64,000 nt of DNA from NCBI RefSeq assembly GCF_009873495.1, contig NZ_CP046703.1, forward strand, positions 4,320,501-4,384,500. The letters run 5' to 3'. A program made the translations under genes and the position numbers. The notes beneath the pieces are model-generated. The model saw only the letters and a program-made list of their open reading frames with translations, did no database searches and was not told where the DNA came from. Below, one piece after another: positions 54,331 to 62,718 of the stretch. The stretch comes from Nostoc sp. ATCC 53789 (lineage in GTDB: Bacteria > Cyanobacteriota > Cyanobacteriia > Cyanobacteriales > Nostocaceae). Every line of letters begins with the position of its first letter. The stretch's first letter is position 1.

Positions 54331-54926
54331 TAATTAATCACCTGATCTAATCGGGGCAAAGCACTCACTGCTGATTCACGAACATAGGGATCGGCAGATT
54401 CATCATCAGTTAATGCTGTCAACACTTCTACTCCCCGCATATCACCCATCGAACCCAGTGCATTAACAATCGCTACAGCCAGGGCAACATTATCTATTGT
54501 TTTCAGAGCCTCAGCCAAAATTTCAAAGGCAGGAGAACCAATTTCACCCAGTGCCATTACTGATGCAATATAGACAACGGCATTTGGGTCATTGAGCGCT
54601 GTTTTTAATCCCTGTAAGCCCTCATCTGGGAAAGGAACATCGGGATGGTTAGCAGCAACCTGTGCCAGAGCCTTAGCACAACTACCCCGAATGGTTGCAT
54701 TCTCGCTATTTATTAATGAATCTACCAATGATGGGACAGCATCTGTACCAATAGCACCCAGTGCCTTAACAGCAGCACGACGGTAAGTCACATCTTCTTC
54801 ATCCAAAATACCCATTAAGCGAGAAATCGTATTTTCATCACGAACATCAGCCAGTTCCCACATGGCTCGTTCCCGCAGATTTGGGTTAGGGTGTTTCAAC
54901 TGTTCAAATAATGAATCTATTGTCAT
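54318..54926 (-). CDS. cpeZ: phycoerythrobilin lyase chaperone CpeZ
   Basis: A 202-residue HEAT-repeat protein (LRERAMWELADVRDENTI, YRRAAVKALGAIGTDAVPSL, VYIASVMALGEIGSPAFEIL). Length and N-terminus (MTIDSLFEQLKHPNPNLRERAMWE) fit CpeZ, which assists CpeY and CpeF in attaching phycoerythrobilin to CpeA/CpeB. It is downstream of cpeA on the same strand with a 195-bp gap holding a hairpin, so it is probably the low-level third gene of a cpeB-cpeA-cpeZ transcript. Its last codons lie inside a terminator palindrome. Confidence 0.82.
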   Translation of the reverse strand: MTIDSLFEQLKHPNPNLRERAMWELADVRDENTISRLMGILDEEDVTYRRAAVKALGAIGTDAVPSLVDSLINSENATIRGSCAKALAQVAANHPDVPFPDEGLQGLKTALNDPNAVVYIASVMALGEIGSPAFEILAEALKTIDNVALAVAIVNALGSMGDMRGVEVLTALTDDESADPYVRESAVSALPRLDQVINYKRG

Positions 54927-54964
54927 AAAAGAAAATTTCCCTGTTTAAATCCCCCAGGTTCAAT

Positions 54965-55004
54965 CATTAATTACGAATTACGAATTACGAATTAAGAATT
55001 AGTA
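54965..55004. repeat. ATTACGA-type tandem repeat
   Basis: About four copies of AATTACGA (ending AATTAAGAATT) in the cpeA-cpeZ spacer. This is a typical Nostoc short tandem repeat; a similar word (TTACGAATTACGAATTAGG) is at 26941-26958. Confidence 0.7.
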
Positions 55005-55011
55005 ACAACTG

Positions 55012-55070
55012 AGGGACTCTTGATCAATCACTCAACCAGATACAGGCAAAGCAACAGACTGAGAGTCCCT
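55012..55070 (-). promoter_or_regulatory. hairpin between cpeA and cpeZ (possible attenuator)
   Basis: A perfect 9-bp stem, AGGGACTCT (55012-55020) with AGAGTCCCT (55062-55070), separated by 41 bases, 52 bases after the cpeA stop. It could stabilise the 3' end of the abundant cpeBA mRNA and lower read-through into cpeZ. Confidence 0.5.
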
Positions 55071-55121
55071 GAGTTTTAGAGTATAACGATCGCTCGTCTA
55101 CGTCTAGTCAAATCCTATTAC

Positions 55122-55622
<501 letters not shown>

Positions 55623-55702
55623 TTATACTCCAGATTAGATGTGATCGGGTTTTGTATTTCAGTTGGCTTGACTAATAGGCTTAAGACATTAGCGATTAGC
55701 AA

Positions 55703-56269
<567 letters not shown>

Positions 56270-56412
56270 TTAATATTCACAAATGGCGGATATTATTTCT
56301 GGCGTGTTCTCGATCAGAATTAACTGTGAGTAGCCAAACAAAAACATAGGGGATCAATAGTGCCCTAGTCTTTACTATGAGAGACAAAGTAATAATCTGT
56401 AATATTTAATTT

Positions 56413-56524
56413 GGGAATTGGGAAGAGGACTTGGGGACAAGGAGAATTGGGGACAAGGGGAAAGACTTGTTTCAAGTTCTCACCTCTTGTCCCCTTGTCC
56501 CCTGCTCCCTGCCCCCTGTCTCTT
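56413..56524. repeat. interspersed CCCCTTGTCCCC repeat, copy 2 (inverted)
   Basis: Reads GGGAATTGGGAAGAGGACTT, then GGGGACAAGG words, AAGACTTGTTTCAAGTTCTC and CCCCTGCTCCCTGCCCCCTG. It is the reverse complement of the block at 58247-58352, nearly base for base. The two copies face each other across nblA, cpeS and the zincin-like gene. Confidence 0.82.
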
Positions 56525-56539
56525 CCAATGCCTAAAAAA

Positions 56540-56587
56540 TTAAGACTTACGCATTTCAACGGAACTCTGCCACTGCGTAAGTCTTAA
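56540..56587. terminator. 14-bp perfect inverted repeat downstream of nblA
   Basis: TTAAGACTTACGCA (56540-56553) pairs exactly with TGCGTAAGTCTTAA (56574-56587) across a 20-base loop, 27 bases after the nblA stop. It may terminate nblA. Such TTACGCA-bounded palindromes are also frequent as small repeats in Nostoc, so it may be a mobile-repeat relic. Confidence 0.55.
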
Positions 56588-56613
56588 GGAAAGGATATTC
56601 TTTTTTTACTCTA

Positions 56614-56784
56614 TCAAGCTTGTTTTAGCAGGTGTTTGACCAAATTATCTTTTACCATCATCTGCCGTAAAACTTCTAACAAAAATTCTTGAGCTTCTTG
56701 TTGACTCAAATTCTTTACCTGGTCTTTCAAATTTTGTAAGCGAAACTGTTGCTCTAATGTTAATTCGACTGGAAAATCCATCAT
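56614..56784 (-). CDS. nblA: phycobilisome degradation protein NblA
   Basis: A 56-residue gene. It starts MMDFPVELTLEQQFRLQN, continues LKDQVKNLSQQEAQEFLLE and ends in KHLLKQA. This is the NblA pattern: an ELTLEQQF start, a long amphipathic helix, QEAQEFLLEVLRQMM and a basic tail. NblA binds phycobilisomes and brings the Clp protease to them during nutrient stress. ATG 56784 (or the next codon) is preceded by GAGGAG seven bases upstream. It lies beside the genes for the proteins it would help destroy, about 350 bp upstream of cpeB on the same strand. Confidence 0.85.
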   Translation of the reverse strand: MMDFPVELTLEQQFRLQNLKDQVKNLSQQEAQEFLLEVLRQMMVKDNLVKHLLKQA

Positions 56785-57097
56785 TACACTCCTCTGATTG
56801 ACTGAATCGAAGGTATCGGTTGTTACTAGTAATGTGAAGACGATCGCTTTAAACTATTTTAGCACTGAGATATTAAAGTGTCCACATTGTCAAGCTATAA
56901 ATAACCACCCTCATAAAAATTTACAATTTGGTAACAACATCTCTATCTCACCCTGCGTTTGTAGGGAGTTTGTTGAAGCTGATCGCTAATCGCTGTAATG
57001 TTTAGAATGTTTATATACCAATAACTGTAAAAAGAAAAAACACGTATAACATCATCCGCAGGAGTCATAAGTAGGAGTCAGAAGATTGATAGACGCA

Positions 57098-57703
57098 ATG
57101 GAATTTTTTCAGCTAAGTGCTGGTAAGTGGCGATCGCAACGAGCAACTCATCATCTGGCGTTCAAGCGCTCAGAGACGGGAGAATCGGATATACAAGTAG
57201 AAACTCTGGAAGCCAATCATCCAGAAATTATTGAACTGTGCCAGTATCATGAAATTGACCCCAGCCTTTCAGTAGGAGGGTCACGTGTGCGTTGGCTAGG
57301 CACAATGGCTTGGGATAGAGAGAACGAAGAGAACCATCAGGGGAAAACTATATTTGCGATCGTGCCTGATGAGGATAACCCAAGGGCTGGCAAATTACTG
57401 CGCGAAAGAGGCTATGCCGAAATTGTGCCTGTAGTCGGTCTTTTTCACATGGATGATGAAGATGGACTAGTGTTGACAACCGAATATGAAACAATGAGTT
57501 CCATTGAGAGGTTCTGGTTTGCCAGCCCAAATATGCGACTGCGAACCAGTACAGTAAAACGGTTTGGTGGCTTCAGTACGGCATCGTTTTGTACTGAAAG
57601 CCGCATCGAAAGTTCTGTTGAGGTTTCCGGCACAGAACAGGTGACATCCGCACAAGTGCAAGATGTAGAAAAAAGACAATTTTATTCAGTTCTGGGTTGG
57701 TGA
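57098..57703 (+). CDS. cpeS: phycoerythrobilin lyase CpeS (CpcS/CpeS family)
   Basis: About 201 residues from ATG 57098 ([22 protein letters not shown]), the family start; an upstream TTG gives 4 more codons. The S/U-type lyase is a ten-stranded lipocalin-like barrel. Visible marks are [50 protein letters not shown] and SFCTESR. CpeS attaches phycoerythrobilin to the central (Cys82-type) cysteine of CpeB. It overlaps the next gene by 4 bases. A CpcS-type assignment is possible, but phycoerythrin neighbours favour CpeS. Confidence 0.78.
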   Translation: MEFFQLSAGKWRSQRATHHLAFKRSETGESDIQVETLEANHPEIIELCQYHEIDPSLSVGGSRVRWLGTMAWDRENEENHQGKTIFAIVPDEDNPRAGKLLRERGYAEIVPVVGLFHMDDEDGLVLTTEYETMSSIERFWFASPNMRLRTSTVKRFGGFSTASFCTESRIESSVEVSGTEQVTSAQVQDVEKRQFYSVLGW

Positions 57704-58245
57704 ATTATCTCAAGCAAAGTGATGCTTTTACTCGTGGGCAAGATTATCTGCATCGGGTGCAGAGACTTGCCCTAGAGCCGGGGATGGTGGATGTGTTCGA
57801 TAACCTGCGCGATCGCATCCCCATTTGTACTTGGATTGGCGAAAATATTAACACCGTAAACGCTCAGATCAACGCCTACTTAGAAGTTTGTCATGAGTGC
57901 TTTCATCCGCAAGAGCGTCGCCACATCCAAATTTTTGCAGTCCCCATAGCTCAATCTTTTGGCATAGACGGGCTGTGCAATATTCTCACAAATCCAATCA
58001 CTATTTTGGTAGATGTTGGTCGAGTTGCACCTAAAGACTGGTTTGGTGTAGTCGTCCATGAATACGCCCATGCCCATCTAGGAGACTTTGGTCACAATCA
58101 GCAGTTTGCTAGCATCCTCTCGCATCTATGTTTAGGGCTGGGATTAGAACCACCCTACTGGGAGGAAGGAATGGAAGCAACTTTGCGTAGCTGGCCTTAC
58201 TGTAAGTCAACCATAGATCCTCTGGAATTTTGGATAGGTCGTTGA
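57700..58245 (+). CDS. zincin-like protein coupled to cpeS
   Basis: About 181 residues with GTG 57700 overlapping the cpeS stop (GTGA), a translational-coupling arrangement. Residues about 118-137 carry [19 protein letters not shown], an HExxH zinc motif followed by a GHxxxF that may give a third ligand, as in SprT- and minigluzincin-like proteins. No signal peptide or membrane helix is seen. Its function is unknown; tight linkage to cpeS suggests a role in phycobilisome assembly or turnover. Confidence 0.65.
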   Translation: MNYLKQSDAFTRGQDYLHRVQRLALEPGMVDVFDNLRDRIPICTWIGENINTVNAQINAYLEVCHECFHPQERRHIQIFAVPIAQSFGIDGLCNILTNPITILVDVGRVAPKDWFGVVVHEYAHAHLGDFGHNQQFASILSHLCLGLGLEPPYWEEGMEATLRSWPYCKSTIDPLEFWIGR

Positions 58246-58246
58246 G

Positions 58247-58352
58247 GGGGCAGGGAGCAGGGGAGCAGGGGACAATAGGTGAGAACTTGAAACAAGTCTT
58301 TCCCCTTGTCCCCAATTCTCCTTGTCCCCAAGTCCTCTTCCCAATTCCCAAT
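58247..58352. repeat. interspersed CCCCTTGTCCCC repeat, copy 3
   Basis: Begins GGGGGCAGGGAGCAGGGGAG, continues through GAACTTGAAACAAGTCTTT and CCCCTTGTCCCC words and ends CTTCCCAATTCCCAAT. It lies in the same orientation as 35995-36185 and inverted to 56413-56524. It starts directly after the stop codon of the zincin-like gene. Confidence 0.82.
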
Positions 58353-58671
58353 CTTCCATTAATTTCTTTTGCTGAATGTTAAATTTTATTGCTCCAGTTA
58401 AAAAAAGTGAAACTCAATCTTCTAATCTGAAATATGTGAATAAAATTTTTTAGTCATTTACAGTAACTATTAAGCTGGAAGTTGCACTACTTTTTTTATT
58501 GATTAGCTATGGGTTAAATCCAGTGTGCTAATCGTTTTTCATACCAATACTTAAAATCACCCTTAGTTAAGTTTCGTGAAATTTTATCAGAATCTGAGGT
58601 TCTGATACAACTACTCCCTTAATATGTGATTTAAAGTTGTTAACTTTAATTAAGAACATGGAGGCTTTAGA
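58353..58671. other. intergenic leader region of cpcG
   Basis: AT-rich 319 bp with no gene. An inverted repeat (ATCAGAATCTGAGGTTCTGAT, 58588-58608) lies about 65 bp before the cpcG start and could be a regulator site or 5'-UTR hairpin. No CTTTNCNATTT box is present. The AACATGGAGG ribosome site is just upstream of the ATG. Confidence 0.45.
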
Positions 58672-59439
58672 ATGGCAATTCCTCTGTTAGAATATGAACC
58701 TTCAAGTCAAAACCAGCGTGTTGCTGGATATGAAGTACCGGGTGATGAACAGCCCAGGATTTTTACTACAGACAATATCCTGTCTCCATCAGATTTAGGC
58801 GATCTGATCGAAGCAGCATATCGTCAACTTTTCTTTTATGCTTTTGCTGCCGATCGCGAAACATATTTAGAGTCTCAACTCCGTAATGGACAAATTACAG
58901 TACGAGACTTTGTTCGTGGATTGGTTCTTTCCAATACCTTTAAAAAAAGCTTTTACGACCTCAACAATAATTACCGCTTTGTTGAGCAAGTAATTCAGCG
59001 CGTTCTAGGACGTGACCCATACAACGAGCGCGAAAAAATCGCTTGGTCAATTGTGGTCGCTACCAAGGGTATTGTAGGCTTTGTTGATGAAGTTCTCAAC
59101 ACTGAAGAGTACCTGAGCAATTTTGGATATTCCACAGTGCCCTATCAGCGCCGTCGGATACTGCCATCTCAATCTACAGGCGAGTTACCATTTAACATCA
59201 AATCTCCGCGATACGAAGATTACCACCGTGCCAAACTGGGTTTCCCCCAAATCATTTGGCAGGTCGAAGTACGCAGATTCCTTCCACAAGAGCAAAAGCC
59301 AAAAGCTGGCGATCCAGCTCTGTTCTTGACTATGGCACAAAGTGTCAATGCAACTGGCAATACGCCACAAAGAATCTCGTCATTCAACATCGATATCGAA
59401 AAGTCTGTACCTTATCGCCAGTTAGCTGGAATTAAGTAA
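58672..59439 (+). CDS. cpcG: phycobilisome rod-core linker CpcG
   Basis: A 255-residue linker. The N-terminal [28 protein letters not shown] is the CpcG signature. The PBS-linker domain (about 30-180) shows [52 protein letters not shown] and [12 protein letters not shown]. The C-terminal part ([22 protein letters not shown]) is soluble, without the hydrophobic tail of CpcL-type linkers, so it should join rods to the allophycocyanin core. It is preceded by a strong ATGGAGG ribosome site. It is not next to cpc genes, so it may be one of several copies. Confidence 0.9.
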   Translation: MAIPLLEYEPSSQNQRVAGYEVPGDEQPRIFTTDNILSPSDLGDLIEAAYRQLFFYAFAADRETYLESQLRNGQITVRDFVRGLVLSNTFKKSFYDLNNNYRFVEQVIQRVLGRDPYNEREKIAWSIVVATKGIVGFVDEVLNTEEYLSNFGYSTVPYQRRRILPSQSTGELPFNIKSPRYEDYHRAKLGFPQIIWQVEVRRFLPQEQKPKAGDPALFLTMAQSVNATGNTPQRISSFNIDIEKSVPYRQLAGIK

Positions 59440-59670
59440 CAATTTTTGGTCGGCGGCTGTCTAGTACATCGCTTTGATCATTTTATAGCGTGCATGAGTC
59501 TTGGGTTATGTAGGAGTTTCATTTAGGTATAACTAGTGAAACAGACTCTATCCCATGTCTGATGCACGCTAGTTGTTAATGGGAATTGGGAATTGGGAAT
59601 GGGCATTGGGAATGGTTTTTTTTAATGCCCTATGTCTGTAAAATACAGTGATTTGTATGCCTGAGATGAG

Positions 59671-60708
59671 CTAAAGTGTAGTTCGTCTTTTTAGCATCTC
59701 CAAAAGTTTTGTAAATTGGGTGGGAGGGGTAGCTGTCACCTCAATCATCTCGCCGGATAGGGGATGCTGTAATCTTAGCCGCCAAGCGTGTAGTGCTTGA
59801 CCGGACAAATTTACGCCCACTGAATGACCAGAACTATAAACTGGGTCGCCGACAATGGGATTACCCATTTTGGCGCTATGGACACGTATTTGATGGGTGC
59901 GTCCTGTTTCTAATTGGAAGCGGATTAAAGTGAAATTACCGAGGCGTTCTAGTACTTGCCAATGAGTGACGGCAGATCGTCCGCCTTGTTCAATAGGCAT
60001 AATAGCCATTTTTTTGCGGTCTTGTGGATGGCGACCAATGGGTAAGTCAATTGTGCCACTCTCAACTTTTGGCGCACCGTAAACCACGCCCAAGTATTCT
60101 CTGCGTGCGGTTTTAGCTTTGAGTTGAGCTTGTAGGTGATGATGGGCAACTTCTGTTTTTGCGATCGCGATCGCTCCCGTAGTATCCTTATCCAATCGAT
60201 GGACGATTCCCGGACGTTGGACTCCGCCAATTCCTGGTAAATTAGGACAGTGAGCCAACAAAGCATTTACCAGTGTGCCATCTGGATGACCGGGTGCGGG
60301 GTGGACAACTAAGCCTGCGGGTTTGTTGAGAATAAGTAATTGGTCATCTTCGTAGAGGATATCTAAAGGGATATCTTCTGCTAGCAATTCTAGGGGTTGT
60401 GCTTCTGGTATTTCCAGAGTGATGCGATCGCCTAGCTTGACATTGATTTTCTTAGAAGTGCAAACTTTATCATTAAGTTGGACATTACCCTGTTCGATTA
60501 ACTGCTGGATGCGCGAACGGGATAAATCTGGTAATTCTTGCGAAAGGAAACGGTCAATGCGATCGCCTTTAGTGTCGGTGCAGTGTATCGTATTACTGGA
60601 GGGAAGTAAGCTAGGTGCTGCATCCTCTATATAAGAAGACAAGCGTTCGCCCTTGGCGTTGGCGCAGCCATCGCTATTTTCTTGGATTTGTAAATTAAAT
60701 TCGGTCAC
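59671..60708 (-). CDS. RluA/RluD-family rRNA pseudouridine synthase
   Basis: A 345-residue enzyme. After a variable N-terminus there is an S4 RNA-binding domain (RIDRFLSQELPDLSRSRIQQLIEQGNVQLN) and the catalytic domain with PAGLVVHPAPGHPDGTLVNAL and the active Asp in GIVHRLDKDTTG; QLETGRTHQIRVH follows. RluD isomerises uridines of 23S rRNA. The first 40 residues before the S4 domain (NSDGCANAKGERLSSYIEDA) look partly repeat-derived (gttcgcccttggcgttggcg), so the native start may be further in. Confidence 0.87.
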   Translation of the reverse strand: MTEFNLQIQENSDGCANAKGERLSSYIEDAAPSLLPSSNTIHCTDTKGDRIDRFLSQELPDLSRSRIQQLIEQGNVQLNDKVCTSKKINVKLGDRITLEIPEAQPLELLAEDIPLDILYEDDQLLILNKPAGLVVHPAPGHPDGTLVNALLAHCPNLPGIGGVQRPGIVHRLDKDTTGAIAIAKTEVAHHHLQAQLKAKTARREYLGVVYGAPKVESGTIDLPIGRHPQDRKKMAIMPIEQGGRSAVTHWQVLERLGNFTLIRFQLETGRTHQIRVHSAKMGNPIVGDPVYSSGHSVGVNLSGQALHAWRLRLQHPLSGEMIEVTATPPTQFTKLLEMLKRRTTL

Positions 60709-60914
60709 AATTGCTCTGGATTATTAATTCCCCGTTCTTTAAGTAAAGCGCGGAATCTCTTTATTTGGGTGGTTAGAAACTTAGTCTACACAAGCAAAAC
60801 CGACAGAGGTGGGTTTTAAAACCTTAATTTGGACTTAAATTTTGTCTGTATAGGGGTAAATTCTATTCACCCTAGCTGTCTTGTATTTGTTCTCTTAACC
60901 ATTGTCGAAATGAT

Positions 60915-61044
60915 CTAAGGGACTTCCAAATAAAAAAATGTCCCAAAACTGACGAAAGAACCCTCTCTATTTCTCTTCTCTCTGTGTTCTCTGTGTCTCT
61001 GTGGTTCGTTTATTTGGATAATTTATTTCTTGGAAGTCCCTAAG
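60915..61044. mobile_element. MITE-like foldback element at the 3' end of a Uma2 gene
   Basis: About 130 bp with inverted ends, CTAAGGGACTTCCAAATAAA and, read inward from the right, CTTAGGGACTTCCAAGAAAT. The interior contains CTCTGTGTTCTCTGTGTCTC, a word frequent in Nostoc intergenic repeats. I see no convincing target duplication. Its right part supplies the last codons of the Uma2 gene. Confidence 0.6.
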
Positions 61045-61647
61045 TGCTAAACTTGTTCCTGTGGTTCGTGCCATTTCCACAAACCGAGGAATTATTTCAT
61101 TGACAGGAAAAGCAGGAAATATGGCGCTTGTGAGAGACTTTATATATTGTTCACCTTGTAATAAGTTAATTTCTAAATTTTTACTTTCATATCGCCAAAT
61201 TTCAGGTACTTTTAACGCCTGATATGCACTAATTTGGGTTTTAGAGGTGACATCAATTTCAATCGCTAAATCAGGAGGAGGATCAACTGTTAAGTCGATC
61301 TTATCCTTGCCAATCATTAGCTGATAGTTTTGAATATAAAAACAATCATCAGGTTCAATACCTACACTTGTATCTTTTCGCTTAAAGGTGGTTGAACCTA
61401 AAGATTCCCAATTCAGATTGAGTTCATCTAGCAAGGCTTTTACTAAGTCTCCGATAATTACCTTCGTTCGCTCATGTTCTGGTAATGGAGCCATAATTTC
61501 TAGTGTTCCTTGGCTGTATGCTACTCTACTGGCACGATGCTCTCCTAACTCGTTGAGAATTGCTTCAAATACTTGCCAACTTACATCTTCCAGGATTATT
61601 CTTTGCCCTGCTGGAACTCGAATTTGTTTTAGTTGAAGAGTAACCAT
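60967..61647 (-). CDS. Uma2-family putative endonuclease (DUF820), tail from a repeat
   Basis: A 226-residue Uma2 protein: VSWQVFEAILNELGEHRASRVAYSQGTLEIM at the N-terminus, then the nuclease-like core GIEPDDCFYIQN, DPPPDLAIEIDVTSKTQISAYQALKVPEIWRYE. The last 25 or so residues (EINYPNKRTTETQRTQREEK) are encoded by the foldback element at 60915-61044, so the original end was probably near ALRDF. Family role unknown. Confidence 0.82.
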   Translation of the reverse strand: MVTLQLKQIRVPAGQRIILEDVSWQVFEAILNELGEHRASRVAYSQGTLEIMAPLPEHERTKVIIGDLVKALLDELNLNWESLGSTTFKRKDTSVGIEPDDCFYIQNYQLMIGKDKIDLTVDPPPDLAIEIDVTSKTQISAYQALKVPEIWRYESKNLEINLLQGEQYIKSLTSAIFPAFPVNEIIPRFVEMARTTGTSLALRDFQEINYPNKRTTETQRTQREEK

Positions 61648-61748
61648 AGGATGTTAGTTGTTAAATAATGATTTCATTTTTACTCCACACCTCAAACCTT
61701 TGATTTTTCATCTTCCTTCTTTGCGCCCTTTGCGTCCTTAGCGGTTCG

Positions 61749-62102
61749 TTATTCTTTTAAATCTATAACTTCTTGCGGCAACTTAAACAAACCATCTTTC
61801 CTAGCTTCAAAATCAACCACCCGATACACAGCATCAATATTTAACTCACCATAAATGTGAGGAAATAATTCGCCGATTTCAGCCTCTTCATAACGAATTT
61901 CAGCTTGCACTTTCTCAGAATCAATAAAAAGTAGTACTAATTCTTTTTGATAATTAAAAAATCTCTTTGCAACTTTGAGTATTTGCGTTGATTTTGAACA
62001 ATGTATAAAACCTTCACTGTCTAACGAATCAGCGTGATAGCTACCGAGTATTTTCGCATCTTCCCATTGTTGGCTTTTGGTTATATGGAGGATAGTATTC
62101 AT
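61749..62102 (-). CDS. DUF952-family protein
   Basis: A 117-residue protein with the DUF952 pattern: ILHITKSQQWEDAKILGSYHADSLDSEGFIHCS, LLFIDSEKVQAEIRYEE and FPHIYGELNIDAVYRVVDF. The conserved His and Cys (GFIHCS) and the HIYG motif suggest a small binding or catalytic pocket related to ADP-ribosyltransferase folds; its activity is unknown. It is 16 bp downstream of the KGK gene on the same strand. Confidence 0.82.
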   Translation of the reverse strand: MNTILHITKSQQWEDAKILGSYHADSLDSEGFIHCSKSTQILKVAKRFFNYQKELVLLFIDSEKVQAEIRYEEAEIGELFPHIYGELNIDAVYRVVDFEARKDGLFKLPQEVIDLKE

Positions 62103-62118
62103 GTTGCTTGTATTGATG

Positions 62119-62499
62119 TTATTCTATCTTAATAGGTTCATCTGGATAAAATTCAAAACATACATTATTTGGTTGATGGCTATTAGGATATATAAATACC
62201 AGAATTTCTAATTTGCCTTTCTGCCAACCTTTCCCATCGATTTTAAGAACCTGACAATCTTTGACAGCATTTAGTTTAATTTCACTAAAGGGTATGAACT
62301 CATCTCTGGCAGAGATACTGCCAAACAAACTACCAATTAAATCATTATTAATTTTAGTTTTATATGTGCAAATTTCCTGCCGCCATTTACTCACAATTTC
62401 TCGTATAACTAACTCTCTTAGTTTACTGACTTTAAAAGTATCTTTCTCCAAAGAAATGACATCATCTTCACACTCTAAAAGAATAAACTTATTTTTCAT
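62119..62499 (-). CDS. KGK-domain protein
   Basis: A 126-residue cyanobacterial protein. The first 40 residues are charged (FILLECEDDVISLEKDTFKVSKL), and the C-terminal half has GKGWQKGKLEILVFIYPN, the KGK signature. The function of KGK proteins is unknown. It shares an apparent operon with the DUF952 gene. Confidence 0.65.
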   Translation of the reverse strand: MKNKFILLECEDDVISLEKDTFKVSKLRELVIREIVSKWRQEICTYKTKINNDLIGSLFGSISARDEFIPFSEIKLNAVKDCQVLKIDGKGWQKGKLEILVFIYPNSHQPNNVCFEFYPDEPIKIE

Positions 62500-62718
62500 A
62501 TCATGCTTATGCTGTCAATTCAGATTCGTAGTAGTTGCTTTTTAGTTTATACTCAGCATCAGATTATAATGTAAATTTTTTGGTGCAACTCTAGTAGAAA
62601 TACTGAATAGGAAACTAGGACAAATATTACGCGCTTTTTCTAAAAAATTCTTACTGGAAGTATCATACCTAGGCGCAAAGTCTTTTGACTATTCGCACTT
62701 TTGCATGGGGTTATCATC

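Noticed and set aside
56540..56587. Mobile element with target duplication
   Set aside because: The 14-bp arms are perfect, but no flanking duplication is present, so a terminator or repeat relic is the safer call.
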